In this document: piece by piece, positions 1 through 8,473 of the stretch
How positions within the stretch are numbered: the first letter of the stretch is position 1
Layout of the letters: each line of letters starts with the position of its first letter
NCBI RefSeq assembly: GCF_001042475.2
Contig: NZ_LECW02000041.1
Location: 1-33,183, forward strand
Direction: 5' to 3'
Source: Bacillus glycinifermentans
GTDB taxonomy: Bacteria > Bacillota > Bacilli > Bacillales > Bacillaceae
DNA: 33,183 nucleotides
Translations under genes and position numbers: made by a program
Notes under the pieces: generated by a model
Database searches by the model: none
What the model saw: only the letters and a program-made list of their open reading frames with translations
Told to the model about the DNA's origin: nothing

Positions 1-24
1 TAGTTTTCAAAGATCATTTAAGGT

Positions 25-98
25 TGGAGCGGGTGATGAGAATCGAACTCACGACATCAGCTTGGAAGGCTGAGGTTTTACCACTAAACTACACCCGC
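25..98 (-). tRNA. tRNA-Gly (anticodon TCC)
   Basis: On the minus strand this folds as a complete cloverleaf. The acceptor stem GCGGGTG pairs with CACCCGC, the T loop is GTTCGATTC, and the anticodon loop reads CTTCCAA, giving anticodon TCC for GGA glycine codons. The discriminator base is T and CCA is encoded at 25-27. It lies 14 bases downstream of tRNA-Arg with no terminator between them, so the two are probably cotranscribed. Confidence 0.95.
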
Positions 99-112
99 AT
101 CGTTATGAGATA

Positions 113-189
113 TGGCGCGCCCGAGAGGAGTCGAACCCCTAACCTTTTGATCCGTAGTCAAACGCTCTATCCAATTGAGCTACGGGCGC
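113..189 (-). tRNA. tRNA-Arg (anticodon ACG)
   Basis: This is a complete cloverleaf on the minus strand. The acceptor stem GCGCCCG pairs with CGGGCGC, followed by a G discriminator and an encoded CCA at 113-115. The anticodon loop contains ACG, which after A34 deamination to inosine reads CGU, CGC and CGA arginine codons. It is the first gene of the tRNA-Arg/tRNA-Gly unit and sits just downstream of a near-consensus promoter. Confidence 0.95.
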
Positions 190-208
190 TTCATCAGGCG
201 ACTTAACT

Positions 209-237
209 ATAATACTATGAAAATCAGTTAAAGTCAA
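209..237 (-). promoter_or_regulatory. SigA-type promoter of the tRNA operon
   Basis: On the minus strand the -35 box is TTGACT (232-237) and the -10 box is TATTAT (209-214), separated by exactly 17 bases. The predicted transcription start near 202 is about 13 bases before tRNA-Arg. No other gene lies between. Confidence 0.75.
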
Positions 238-389
238 CAAGTTTTTTTATTTTTTGTGTTAAATGAAGCCTCGTTGTTCGGCTTTATCTATTATACACAT
301 TTTAACGGATTTGTACACCCCTTCAGATTCAAAAATATTAATTGATTTGTTCTGAAGCGATAACTCCGTTGTCATCAGCGACGAATAAT

Positions 390-419
390 AATATATCATG
401 ATTCTAATTCAGCAGTCAA
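390..419 (-). promoter_or_regulatory. Second upstream promoter-like element
   Basis: On the minus strand TTGACT (414-419) is followed after 18 bases by TATATT (390-395). A further TATAAT lies at 290-295 with a poor -35 box, TGTACA at 312-317. These may be tandem upstream promoters of the tRNA pair, or may drive a short untranslated RNA. No open reading frame on this strand uses them. Confidence 0.4.
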
Positions 420-580
420 CACTTTTTTCGTTTTTTATTCATCAAAAAAGACATTCATTATATATAGTTAACTTCAGCTTTTTATTTTATGTTATTTCGC
501 ATCAAACGTTCCCTTCTTCTAATATATCCGAAACAAAACGAGCCAGCGTTTTTACGAAGTCATTTAATGAAGCTTTTATT

Positions 581-1469
581 TTACAGAACCTTTTCATGAG
601 TTGCAAAACCCGATTCAAAAGAATGAATCGGGTTTTTTAGCGCCGCTTTAATCATCATTTTCTCAGATCTGTATTTATTATGCTGCGAACGGAATCGCTC
701 TTCCAGCTCCTCGAGTGTGCGCCTCTTTGTTTCAGGCATAAACTTGTACACAAAGCCGATTGCCAGGATGCCCAATGCCACGAAAACAAAGAATGTAACG
801 GACAGACCTACAGAACTGAGCATGACCGGAAAAGCAAAACCGATCATAAAGTTTAACATCCACATAAAAAAACGCTGATGCTTTCCGGAACAATGAGCAT
901 GCTTGTAAATAAGATGAGAGCCGGAACCGCACACAGGAGAAGCATGTATCTCCAAATATGCCCGGTGTCGGCCATTGCAACTCCAAGAACCGAATTGAAA
1001 ACGTAGGCTAAAAATTGCCCGCCGACGATTCATCAGTTCATTTTGCGTTACCTGCGACCTCTTTTTTCATACGGGGCCATTTCAGCTAAAAAGGCAGGGA
1101 CCATCGATGAGCTCCCCCAACAGCCAGCCCCAGTAAAAACCGAAAGACAACCATTGTTGAAACATTCGGGGCAAATGCAGTCCCAACTGATGCCAGCAAG
1201 AATAAAAACGAAAGATTCAGGTTCATTCTGCGACGGCCGTAGAGATCAGCCAATTTGCCGCAGAACAACGCACCGAATGCCGCTCCCAACAGGAGCACAC
1301 TCGTAACAAGACCTTCTGTCACCGGTGTTAAATGAAGCTGACAGGTTTTGCCACAAAAAGGCAAATACCCGTTTATCACACCGGTATCATATCCAAAGAG
1401 AAGCCCTCCAAACGTCGCCGAAATCATAATGACCTGCAAATAGATTTTATGATTTCTCTGTTTATTCAC
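581..1469 (-). pseudogene. Decayed MFS sugar-porter gene (IolT-like paralogue)
   Basis: This is a broken paralogue of the intact transporter gene just upstream. The original start is probably GTG at 1469, behind a GGGAGGA ribosome binding site. The first fragment matches the N-terminus of sugar porters, with motifs GGLLFGYDTGV and GRRRMN. The frame is lost near a GGA codon around 1095-1110. A second frame (about 1080-885) carries QNELM and WRYMLLL, reaching the VPES position. The sequence then jumps at about 866-886 to the last two membrane helices and the PETK motif, so roughly 200 codons of the middle are missing. The C-terminal frame runs through the terminator hairpin, implying that the true stop was also lost. 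A functional transporter is excluded: no single frame covers more than a fraction of the 12-helix fold. Confidence 0.85.
605..638. terminator. Intrinsic terminator downstream of the transporter pseudogene
   Basis: A 12-bp perfect stem (605-616 with 625-636) has an 8-base loop. The U-tract is stronger for plus-strand transcription (TTTTTT at 633-638) than for the minus strand, where the Us form the distal stem. It sits at the 3' end of the decayed minus-strand transporter gene. Confidence 0.7.
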
Positions 1470-1614
1470 GCACGTTCCTCCCTGATCGATCTTTATTCGT
1501 TTTCTGTGAACAGAGGCATTTTCCCAGGATCGCCGCATCCAACATACCTTATATCCGCCGGCCCCTTTATTGATATCCAGCTGATAAAGCGCCGATGTCT
1601 GCAAACGCTTCACA

Positions 1615-3036
1615 TCAGCCGCTGACTTTCGCACTTACACCGTTTTGTTCATCTTCGGTTTTATAGTTGCGGAAATTTTGTTCAAGCTGTTCAAGCGTAA
1701 GCCCTTTCGTTTCAGGAAGGAATTTTTTCACGAAGGTAATCGAGACAATCCCAAGACCGACGAAAATATAGAACGTCGAGGACAGCCCGATCTGATCGAG
1801 CAAAATCGGGAATCCAAGACCGACAAAGAAATTGGCGATCCATAGGCAGAATACGGTAACACCCATTCCAAGCCCCCGCAAGCGAAGCGGGAAAATTTCC
1901 GAAAGCATCAGCCATGTGACCGGCGAAATGGCTCCTTGCTGGAAAGCAAGAAATGTCACAGTTAATGCAAGGACAATAAAAGGAAGCGCAGGCGAGCCTT
2001 GCAGCAACGATGAGAAAATTCCGATAAGCAGGAGCGCCGACGTCGTTCCGATCAAACCGGTCAACAGCATGGGCCGGCGGCCGACTTTACCAAGCAGCCA
2101 AATCCCAGCGAAAGTCGCCAATACCGAAATTAAACCGTTTGCAATATTCCCGATAAGCGCGGCTTTTGTTTCAAAGCCGGAGTTTTTGAGAATTTCAGTT
2201 CCATAATACATAATCGAGTTAACGCCCGTGATCTGCTGTACGATAGCAATGCCGATCCCGATAAATACGATGCGGCGCACCCACGGCACAGCCAAATCCT
2301 TAAAGGTCGCTTTATGAATTTCTGACTCCTTGTCAACCGCAGCTTCAATTTCAGCAAATTCCGTTTGCGCGGTGTTTTCCGTCCGAATTTTTTTAAGGAC
2401 GCCCAACGCATCTTCGTTTTTCCCTTTCGAAATCAGCCAGCGCGGACTTTCGGGAACCCTCAGCATACCGAAGAATAAAACCACGGCCGGAATTGCAGCG
2501 ATTGCGAGCATGTACCGCCAAACGTGGGAGTTGTCCCCCATCGTATTGCCGAGGATCGCATTGAACGTAAAAGCGAGCAGCTGCCCGGATACAATCATCA
2601 GTTCATTTTGGGTAACCATCCGGCCTCTCTTTTCAGCCGGCGACATTTCCGCCAGATAGGTCGGCACCGTTACTGACGCTCCCCCGACAGCAATTCCAAG
2701 CAAGAAACGAGAAACAATCATTACATTAACATTCGGCGCCAGCGTGCATCCAAGCGTCGCGAAAAAGAACAGGACCGCCAGAAAAATAATGTTTTTGCGG
2801 CGCCCGACAAAATCGGACAGCCTGCCTCCGAATACAGCTCCAAACGCGGCGCCAAGCAGGAGCGAACTCGCCACGAGGCCTTCAGTAAATGCAGTCAGGT
2901 TCAGCTGGTCTTTTTCAGCCATGTAAGGCAATGCACCGTTGACGACCCCCGTATCATATCCAAAAAGAAGGCCGCCGAATGTCGACACTAAAATAATGGT
3001 GCGCAAAAACGATTTTTGATTTAGTTGTTCATTCAT
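1615..3036 (-). CDS. iolT: Major myo-inositol transporter IolT (MFS sugar porter)
   Basis: This encodes a 473-residue, 12-helix proton-coupled sugar porter, the usual family length, likely importing myo-inositol. Visible family motifs are GGLLFGYDTGVVNG in helix 1, the loop 2-3 signature GRLSDFVGRRK, PESPRWL after helix 6, QQITGVNSIMYYG in helix 7, and PETKGLTLEQLE at the cytoplasmic C-terminus. The sequence agrees with B. subtilis IolT as I recall it through most of its length, including QNELMIVSGQLLAF. The ATG follows GGCGGGGAAG. No clear terminator separates it from the decayed paralogue downstream. Two cre sites lie in the 614-base upstream region, consistent with carbon catabolite control; I could not locate an IolR operator with confidence. 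Another inositol or sugar substrate is possible. Confidence 0.88.
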   Translation of the reverse strand: MNEQLNQKSFLRTIILVSTFGGLLFGYDTGVVNGALPYMAEKDQLNLTAFTEGLVASSLLLGAAFGAVFGGRLSDFVGRRKNIIFLAVLFFFATLGCTLAPNVNVMIVSRFLLGIAVGGASVTVPTYLAEMSPAEKRGRMVTQNELMIVSGQLLAFTFNAILGNTMGDNSHVWRYMLAIAAIPAVVLFFGMLRVPESPRWLISKGKNEDALGVLKKIRTENTAQTEFAEIEAAVDKESEIHKATFKDLAVPWVRRIVFIGIGIAIVQQITGVNSIMYYGTEILKNSGFETKAALIGNIANGLISVLATFAGIWLLGKVGRRPMLLTGLIGTTSALLLIGIFSSLLQGSPALPFIVLALTVTFLAFQQGAISPVTWLMLSEIFPLRLRGLGMGVTVFCLWIANFFVGLGFPILLDQIGLSSTFYIFVGLGIVSITFVKKFLPETKGLTLEQLEQNFRNYKTEDEQNGVSAKVSG

Positions 3037-3243
3037 GTCTACTTCCCCGCCTTTATGAAGAATCTTAATAAATTGTCATTTTCTCGGGTTTCGAAACCCA
3101 ATCCTATTAACCCCCGCTTTGAACCGCATCCGGCTGATGTTCTTTTTTCCCGCCCCCCTCCTTCGCGAAACCGTTTTTCGAAAATTAAGAAATTTATCCC
3201 GGCAGAAAAACAAGCTCTTCCGCCAACATGAGCAAATTCGAAT

Positions 3244-3257
3244 TGCAATCGCTTTCA
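3244..3257. promoter_or_regulatory. cre site (CcpA operator), full consensus match
   Basis: The sequence TGCAATCGCTTTCA matches the cre consensus TGNAANCGNWNNCA at every defined position. It lies 208 bases upstream of iolT and about 390 bases upstream of citS. Control of iolT is the simplest reading; this is inferred from the motif only. Confidence 0.65.
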
Positions 3258-3300
3258 TTTGTTCCCGAAAGCAAGCACATCATGTCTTTTTTCAATTGTT

Positions 3301-3539
3301 ATGTTATAGTTATGTTTTTGTTACTTTTTTGTGATGTCTGTTATTATCATAATTTTAAAAGCGCTTTCAGTCAATAAAAAATTTCAGAAATCTTCTTTAA
3401 ACCTGGCCATTTTTTCAGGTAAACCCGCGTAAACATAAGGCTTATATACTATTCACGTTATTGACCGGCTTATTCGCCTTTCGTTTTTTGTCCTTTGTGA
3501 TGTTATAGGTATTTCTTTGTTATATTTTTGTTACGTCTG
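3301..3539 (+). repeat. Pair of 40-bp AT-rich direct repeats (3301-3340 and 3500-3539)
   Basis: The two copies align without gaps and match at 33 of 40 positions. Both begin with ATGTTATAG and end with GTCTG, and their starts are 199 bases apart. They lie between iolT and citS with a cre-like site between them. They may be binding sites for a regulator such as CitT, or a duplicated promoter region. Function is unknown. Confidence 0.6.
3356..3369. promoter_or_regulatory. cre-like site, one mismatch
   Basis: On the minus strand TGAAAGCGCTTTTA matches the cre consensus except for one position. Its core AAAAGCGCTTT is a near palindrome, and it also matches on the plus strand with a single mismatch. 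It lies between the two 40-bp direct repeats, about 285 bases upstream of citS. Confidence 0.55.
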
Positions 3540-3650
3540 CACAGATCATTCCCAGAAGCAAAGCCGACTTATGGTTTCGAAAAGAGATTTTTAAAAATAT
3601 GAAAAGTCTGAATCAAAAATGGTATCATTTTAATATAGAAAGGACGGCTG

Positions 3651-5261
3651 GTGCTTGTGGTCAAAAAGCGGTTCATTTTTTCACTGCAAACAAAAATGAT
3701 GGGTTTGATTGCGGCGCTGCTGATCTTTGTGATCGGCATCCTGACGGTCACATTTGCCGTTCAGCAAACAAAAGAAGGGCGAAAACAGGCAGAGCAGCTT
3801 GCAGTTCAGACCGCAAGAACCATTTCTTATATGCCTCCGGCAAAAGAACTCGTTCAAACCCGCAGGCATGCAAGTGAGGCGCAGGAAGTCATTGACCAAA
3901 TGAAAGAACAGACCGGCGCTTCCGCCATTTACGTCCTTGACGAAAAAGGAAAAATCAAAACCGCCTCCGGCAGGAAAGAAACAACGAGGATGGCGAGAAG
4001 CAGAGAGATCTTGTTCGGAGGCTCTCACGTATCTGAGGCAAAAGCGGATGGCGGTAAGGTAATAAGGGGAAGCGCGCCGATCATCTTGGAGCAAAAAGGA
4101 CGCAGCCGGGTTATCGGCAGCGTGTCGGTTGATCTCCTGCTAAACGAAACAGAACAAGGCATTAAAGAACACCTAAGGGATTTGAGCTTCATGTCCGTGC
4201 TCGTTTTACTTTTGGGATTTGCGGGTGCAGCCGCGCTTGCCAAAAGCATCCGAAAGGATACGCTCGGCCTTGAGCCTCATGAAATTGCATCCCTTTACCG
4301 GGAACGGAATGCGATGCTGCGGGCGATAAAGGAAGGGATCGTCGCTACGAATAAGGAAGGCATCGTCACGATGATGAACGTTTCGGCAGCCGAAATGCTT
4401 AAGCTTCCAAGACCCGTCATTAATCGGCCCATCGATGAAATCATGCCCGGGGCCGGATTGATGTCCGTCCTTCATCAGGAAGAGATGCTGCTCAATCAGG
4501 AGGTCTGCGTAGGTGATCAAGTCTTTATTATCAACACGAAAATGATGACACAAGACAGGCAGATATACGGGATCGTCGTCAGCTTCCGGGAAAAAACCGA
4601 GCTGAAAAAGCTCATCGATACGCTGACAGAGGTGCGAAAATACTCTGAAGACCTCCGCGCACAGACGCATGAATTTTCGAATAAGCTCTATGCGATCCTG
4701 GGGCTGCTTGAGCTCGGCGAGTACGAAGAAGCGATCGATCTGATTAAAGAGGAATACGCCATCCAAAATGAACAGCACGATATTTTATTCCACAACATTC
4801 ATTCACAGCAGGTCCAAGCTATCCTGTTAGGCAAAATGGGCAGGGCTTCAGAAAAAAAAGTCAGGCTGTCCATTGATGAAAACAGCACGCTCGATCCGCT
4901 CCCTGCGCATATCGGCATGTCCCATCTCATCACGATTATCGGCAATTTAATTGATAACGCTTTCGAAGCGGTGGCTGAACAAGACGTGCGGCAGGTTTCA
5001 TTTTTCATCACAGATATCGGGCGCGACATCGTCATAGAAGTTTCCGACACAGGAGCCGGCGTTCCGACGGATAAGACGGAGGCCGTGTTTCAAAGAGGCT
5101 ATTCTTCAAAGGGGATGAAGAGGGGGCACGGGCTGGCCAACGTAAAGGAGTCAGTGCATGAACTGGGCGGCTGGATCGAATTGACAAATCAAAAATGCGG
5201 CGGCGCGGTATTTACCGTTTTTATACCGAAGGAGAAACAAACAAAGGGGGAATCCATTTGA
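3651..5261 (+). CDS. citS: Sensor histidine kinase CitS (citrate sensing)
   Basis: This is a CitA/DcuS-type membrane kinase of 536 residues that should sense extracellular citrate and phosphorylate CitT. Helix 1 lies at about 16-37, an extracytoplasmic PAS-like sensor at about 40-175, and helix 2 at about 178-199. A cytoplasmic PAS domain follows at about 215-320, then the dimerisation helix with phosphoacceptor His340 in the HEFSNKL motif, and an ATPase domain with N box Asn436 and the DTGAGVP and GHGLANV G boxes. The GTG at 3651 follows GAAAGGA; a second GTG at 3657 would give the MVKKRF start I recall for B. subtilis CitS and is a fair alternative. The stop overlaps the citT start. The next genes, ending in CitM, make citrate the most likely signal, although DctS and MalK are related in structure. 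Confidence 0.9.
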   Translation: MLVVKKRFIFSLQTKMMGLIAALLIFVIGILTVTFAVQQTKEGRKQAEQLAVQTARTISYMPPAKELVQTRRHASEAQEVIDQMKEQTGASAIYVLDEKGKIKTASGRKETTRMARSREILFGGSHVSEAKADGGKVIRGSAPIILEQKGRSRVIGSVSVDLLLNETEQGIKEHLRDLSFMSVLVLLLGFAGAAALAKSIRKDTLGLEPHEIASLYRERNAMLRAIKEGIVATNKEGIVTMMNVSAAEMLKLPRPVINRPIDEIMPGAGLMSVLHQEEMLLNQEVCVGDQVFIINTKMMTQDRQIYGIVVSFREKTELKKLIDTLTEVRKYSEDLRAQTHEFSNKLYAILGLLELGEYEEAIDLIKEEYAIQNEQHDILFHNIHSQQVQAILLGKMGRASEKKVRLSIDENSTLDPLPAHIGMSHLITIIGNLIDNAFEAVAEQDVRQVSFFITDIGRDIVIEVSDTGAGVPTDKTEAVFQRGYSSKGMKRGHGLANVKESVHELGGWIELTNQKCGGAVFTVFIPKEKQTKGESI

Positions 5262-5938
5262 TTGACATCGTGATTGCGGAGGATGATTTTCGTGTTGCGC
5301 AAATTCATGAGAGACTGATTGAACAGCTCGATGGATTCAACACTATCGGCAAAGCGGCAAACGCTAAGGAAATCATGGCGATTTTAGAAGAACAAAACGC
5401 CGATTTGCTGCTGCTCGATATTTATATGCCGGATGAGCTTGGCACGGCCCTGATCCCCGCCATTCGAAGCCGGTTTCCTGAAGTGGACATTATGATCATC
5501 ACGGCGGCAACAGAAACCCGTCATTTACAGGAAGCGCTCCGGGGCGGAGTTGCGCATTACTTGATTAAACCCGTGACGGCCGATAAATTCAAACGGGTGC
5601 TGCTGCAGTATAAAGAAAAAAGGAAAATGCTGCTTTCTCAGCCGGAAGTAAGCCAATCGATGATCGACCAAATTTTTGGAGGCCGCTCAAGAGTTTCCGG
5701 TTCCGCGGAGGATTTGCCGACGGGCATCAATTCCATTACGCTGCAAAAAATCAAAGATACGCTTGCAGGCGCCGCAGCCGGGATGACTGCGGAAGAACTC
5801 GGGGAAAAAATGGGCGCATCACGTACGACGGCCCGCCGTTATGCCGAGTATCTCGTGTCAAAAGAAGAAGCTTGCGCAGAGTTGGAATACGGGATTATCG
5901 GCAGGCCGGAACGAAAATATTATTTGGCGGCTGATTAA
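5258..5938 (+). CDS. citT: Response regulator CitT, activator of citM
   Basis: This is a CitB/DcuR-family transcription activator of 226 residues, the length I recall for B. subtilis CitT. The receiver domain has acidic residues EDD at 8-10, phosphoacceptor Asp54 in [13 protein letters not shown] and conserved Lys104 in YLIKP. The C-terminal part holds a helix-turn-helix around [21 protein letters not shown]. The start is TTG at 5258, placed after AAAGGGGG; it shares bases with the citS stop, so translation is probably coupled. An upstream ATG at 5195 would add 21 residues inside citS and is rejected because it has no ribosome binding site. Phosphorylated CitT is known to bind an AT-rich region upstream of citM in B. 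subtilis. Confidence 0.92.
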   Translation: MIDIVIAEDDFRVAQIHERLIEQLDGFNTIGKAANAKEIMAILEEQNADLLLLDIYMPDELGTALIPAIRSRFPEVDIMIITAATETRHLQEALRGGVAHYLIKPVTADKFKRVLLQYKEKRKMLLSQPEVSQSMIDQIFGGRSRVSGSAEDLPTGINSITLQKIKDTLAGAAAGMTAEELGEKMGASRTTARRYAEYLVSKEEACAELEYGIIGRPERKYYLAAD

Positions 5939-5940
5939 AT

Positions 5941-6900
5941 ATGAAGAAGCTCATGGTCATCCTGATCTGCCTGTTGATTCTGCTTCCCGGAGACGCGAGG
6001 AAAGCGGCTGCCCCGCGCCTGCCGGAAGGGCCGATTGAAATCGTCGTACCCGCGGAACCTTCCGGAGGCTGGGATTTAACGGCGCAAGCGATACAATCTG
6101 TCCTTACGCAAAAGCAGATCGTAAACAGCGATGTCCGTATCGTGTATATCCCCGGAAGCGGCGGAGACAAAGGCTGGAAATATGTAAATCAAAGCGACAA
6201 GCAAACCATCAGCATGGCGTCCAGTTTAATCCTGAGCAATTACATTCTCGGACAGAGCAAGCTGAAAATTGACGATTTCACCCCGCTCGCGATACTTGCA
6301 AAAGAATGGCAGGTTGTCGCTCTTCCGAAAGGATCGGCTCTGAAAAACGGAAAGGATGTGCTCGACGGTATCAAAAAACGCCCCGGCGAGGTGAAAATCG
6401 GTTTTTCTCCAGGGCTTGGAAATGATGATCAGCTATCGATCGTCAGGGCGGCCGATATGTACGGGATTGACCCTTTTGACATTCAATTTTTGCAGTATGG
6501 CAGCAGCGAGGAGCTCGTTCGGGCGCTGGTCAGACATGAAATAGAAGCCGCTTCGATGACGGTTTCCGAAGCCAAAACATATGAACGGAACGGAGACATT
6601 ACACTTGCCGCGGTCACCTCAGACAAAAGGCTCCCCGCCTTTCCGCATGTGCCGACATGGAAAGAGCAGGGCATTCCCTTTGTATTTTCTCATTGGAGAG
6701 GCGTGCTGGGGCCGAAAAACATGACTGAAGAAGAAGTTTCCTACTGGGATGAAGCGTTACAAAAGGTCACATCCTCACCGGAATGGAAACGGAAAATAAA
6801 CGAACTCGACTGGGAAAGCTTTTACTTAAACAGCAGGGAGACGAAACGGTTTCTTGACGAACAATCGGCCTTTTATCAAAGCATCATGGCCGGAGATTAA
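5941..6900 (+). CDS. yflP: TctC-family tricarboxylate-binding protein YflP
   Basis: This is a 319-residue extracytoplasmic solute-binding protein of the Bug/TctC family. The N-terminus is a signal sequence ([17 protein letters not shown]), with no obvious lipobox cysteine. The mature part has the family hallmarks [16 protein letters not shown], where the acidic residue and Ser/Gly loop contact the carboxylate ligand, and a second loop at [10 protein letters not shown]. It starts two bases after citT and has only a weak ribosome binding site, so it is probably translated by coupling. No TctA or TctB membrane subunits are present here, so it is an orphan binding protein; in this locus it may capture citrate for CitM or assist CitS sensing. 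That partner role is inference. A terminator follows immediately. Confidence 0.85.
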   Translation: MKKLMVILICLLILLPGDARKAAAPRLPEGPIEIVVPAEPSGGWDLTAQAIQSVLTQKQIVNSDVRIVYIPGSGGDKGWKYVNQSDKQTISMASSLILSNYILGQSKLKIDDFTPLAILAKEWQVVALPKGSALKNGKDVLDGIKKRPGEVKIGFSPGLGNDDQLSIVRAADMYGIDPFDIQFLQYGSSEELVRALVRHEIEAASMTVSEAKTYERNGDITLAAVTSDKRLPAFPHVPTWKEQGIPFVFSHWRGVLGPKNMTEEEVSYWDEALQKVTSSPEWKRKINELDWESFYLNSRETKRFLDEQSAFYQSIMAGD

Positions 6901-6931
6901 AAAGCATTCTGCTAACGGCGGAATGCTTTTT
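6899..6931 (+). terminator. Terminator after yflP
   Basis: The stem AAAGCATTC pairs with GAATGCTTT across an 11-base loop and is followed by a short U-run. It overlaps the yflP stop codon and separates the citS-citT-yflP transcript from citM. Confidence 0.75.
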
Positions 6932-6998
6932 ATGTACAAAAATGGACAAAAAGAACAAAACGGTTTTAAAAAATTAAAAATACATAAAAACCAAATTA

Positions 6999-7027
6999 TT
7001 TACTTCAAAACGATTTTCCCATACGAT
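6999..7027 (+). promoter_or_regulatory. Probable citM promoter
   Basis: TTTACT (6999-7004) and TACGAT (7022-7027) are separated by 17 bases. Both boxes are imperfect, as expected for an activated promoter. The A/T-rich tract at 6966-6998 just upstream is a good candidate for CitT binding. A very weak cre-like sequence overlaps the spacer, with three mismatches, and is not claimed. Confidence 0.5.
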
Positions 7028-7087
7028 GACAAAAAGGGGAATGAGGAGCAAAAATGTAAGCGGATTCACCGAGAAGGGGGAACAAAT

Positions 7088-8386
7088 GTGTTAGCAATCT
7101 TAGGGTTTTTCATGATGCTTGTGTTTATGGTTCTGATCATGACAAAACGGCTTTCTGTCCTGACGGCATTAGTCTTGACGCCGATTGTGTTTGCACTGAT
7201 TGCCGGATTCGGGTTCACCGATGTCGGCGACATGATGATATCGGGGATTCAGCAGGTGGCGCCAACCGCCGTCATGATCATGTTTGCGATTTTATATTTC
7301 GGGATTATGATCGATACGGGCTTGTTTGATCCGATGGTCGCAAAAATATTAAAATTGGTCAAAGGAGACCCGTTAAAAATCGTCGTCGGCACTGCGGTGC
7401 TCACCATGCTTGTCGCATTGGACGGTGACGGCTCGACAACATATATGATTACAACGAGTGCAATGCTTCCGCTCTATTTGCTGCTCGGCATCCGCCCGAT
7501 TATATTAGCGGGGATCGCGGGAGTCGGCATGGGGATTATGAATACGATTCCGTGGGGAGGCGCAACGCCGCGGGCCGCGAGCGCGCTCGGAGTCGATCCG
7601 GCTGAACTGACCGGTCCGATGATTCCCGTCATCGCAAGCGGGATGCTTTGCATGGTCGCGGTTGCGTATGTACTTGGAAAAGCAGAACGAAAACGCATCG
7701 GCGTGATCGAGCTCAAACAGCCGGCTCATGCCGATGAAACGGCAGCAGCTGCCGAGGATGAGTGGAAACGGCCTAAGCTTTGGTGGTTCAATTTATTGTT
7801 AACGCTTTCATTGATCGGGTTTCTCGTGTCGGGCAAAATAAGCCTGACGGTTCTGTTTATCATTGCCTTCTGCATCGCGCTGATCGTGAATTATCCAAAC
7901 CTCGATCATCAGAGGCAGCGCATTTCGGCCCATTCCAGCAACGTTCTGGCCATCGGTTCCATGATATTTGCGGCCGGGGTCTTTACCGGAATTTTAACAG
8001 GCACAAAGATGGTTGATGAAATGGCGATCTCGCTTGTTTCGATGATTCCTGAACAAATGGGCGGATTCATTCCGATGATCGCCGCCCTTACAAGCGGCAT
8101 TTTCACGTTCCTGATGCCGAATGACGCGTATTTCTACGGGGTGCTGCCGATTTTATCAGAAACCGCTGTCGCCTACGGAGTCAATAAAGTCGAAATCGCA
8201 AGGGCCTCCATTATCGGCCAGCCGATCCATATGCTGAGCCCGCTTGTGCCGTCTACGCATTTGCTCGTCGGTCTTGTCGGGGTTTCCATCGACGAACATC
8301 AGAAATTCGGGATCAAGTGGGCAGTTCTGGCCGTGCTTGTGATGACGGGTACCGCTCTTCTGATCGGCTCTATTTCAATTTTCTAA
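7088..8386 (+). CDS. citM: Metal-citrate/proton symporter CitM
   Basis: This is a CitMHS-family secondary transporter of 432 residues, importing citrate complexed with divalent metal such as magnesium. The protein is hydrophobic throughout, with about 11-12 membrane segments. Signature stretches include VALDGDGSTTYMITTSAMLPL and WGGATPRAASALGVD in the first half and MPNDAYFYGVLPIL in the second. The start is GTG at 7088 behind GAAGGGGG; the frame stays open upstream for 78 codons, but that part overlaps yflP and its terminator. The product agrees almost residue for residue with B. subtilis CitM as I remember it. The gene has its own promoter region and ends at a strong terminator. Citrate induction through CitS/CitT is expected. 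Confidence 0.93.
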   Translation: MLAILGFFMMLVFMVLIMTKRLSVLTALVLTPIVFALIAGFGFTDVGDMMISGIQQVAPTAVMIMFAILYFGIMIDTGLFDPMVAKILKLVKGDPLKIVVGTAVLTMLVALDGDGSTTYMITTSAMLPLYLLLGIRPIILAGIAGVGMGIMNTIPWGGATPRAASALGVDPAELTGPMIPVIASGMLCMVAVAYVLGKAERKRIGVIELKQPAHADETAAAAEDEWKRPKLWWFNLLLTLSLIGFLVSGKISLTVLFIIAFCIALIVNYPNLDHQRQRISAHSSNVLAIGSMIFAAGVFTGILTGTKMVDEMAISLVSMIPEQMGGFIPMIAALTSGIFTFLMPNDAYFYGVLPILSETAVAYGVNKVEIARASIIGQPIHMLSPLVPSTHLLVGLVGVSIDEHQKFGIKWAVLAVLVMTGTALLIGSISIF

Positions 8387-8395
8387 TTTGAACGG

Positions 8396-8431
8396 ACAAA
8401 ACAGGCCGGATTTTTATCCGGCCTGTTTTGT
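8396..8431. terminator. Strong bidirectional terminator after citM
   Basis: A 16-bp perfect stem (8396-8411 with 8416-8431) has a TTTT loop. The arms begin ACAAAACAGG and end CCTGTTTTGT, so U-rich ends occur on both strands. It can stop citM transcription and late read-through from the sortase gene on the other strand. Confidence 0.9.
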
Positions 8432-8473
8432 CTACACTCAAATACACGTTCAAACATAAAGGTGATCATCATC

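Larger units (their letters stand above)
190..580. other. AT-rich intergenic region upstream of the tRNA pair
   Basis: This stretch contains the promoter-like elements listed separately and no convincing protein gene. A plus-strand reading frame at 398-640 is very rich in Phe, Ser and Ile, lacks a ribosome binding site and runs through the terminator hairpin, so it is not called. Confidence 0.6.

Noticed and set aside
24..206. 60-codon plus-strand frame over the tRNA genes
   Set aside because: It is the antisense of two complete tRNA cloverleaves and has no ribosome binding site.
398..640. 80-codon plus-strand frame rich in Phe and Ser
   Set aside because: No ribosome binding site, biased AT-rich composition, and it runs through a terminator hairpin.
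3025..3334. Several short overlapping frames on both strands upstream of iolT
   Set aside because: They lack ribosome binding sites, overlap one another and cover a region with clear regulatory sites.
4206..4778. 190-codon minus-strand frame
   Set aside because: It is antisense to citS, whose domains and active-site motifs are complete; it has no family features.
7004..7018. cre-like sequence in the citM promoter
   Set aside because: It has three mismatches to the CcpA consensus, so it cannot be told from background.
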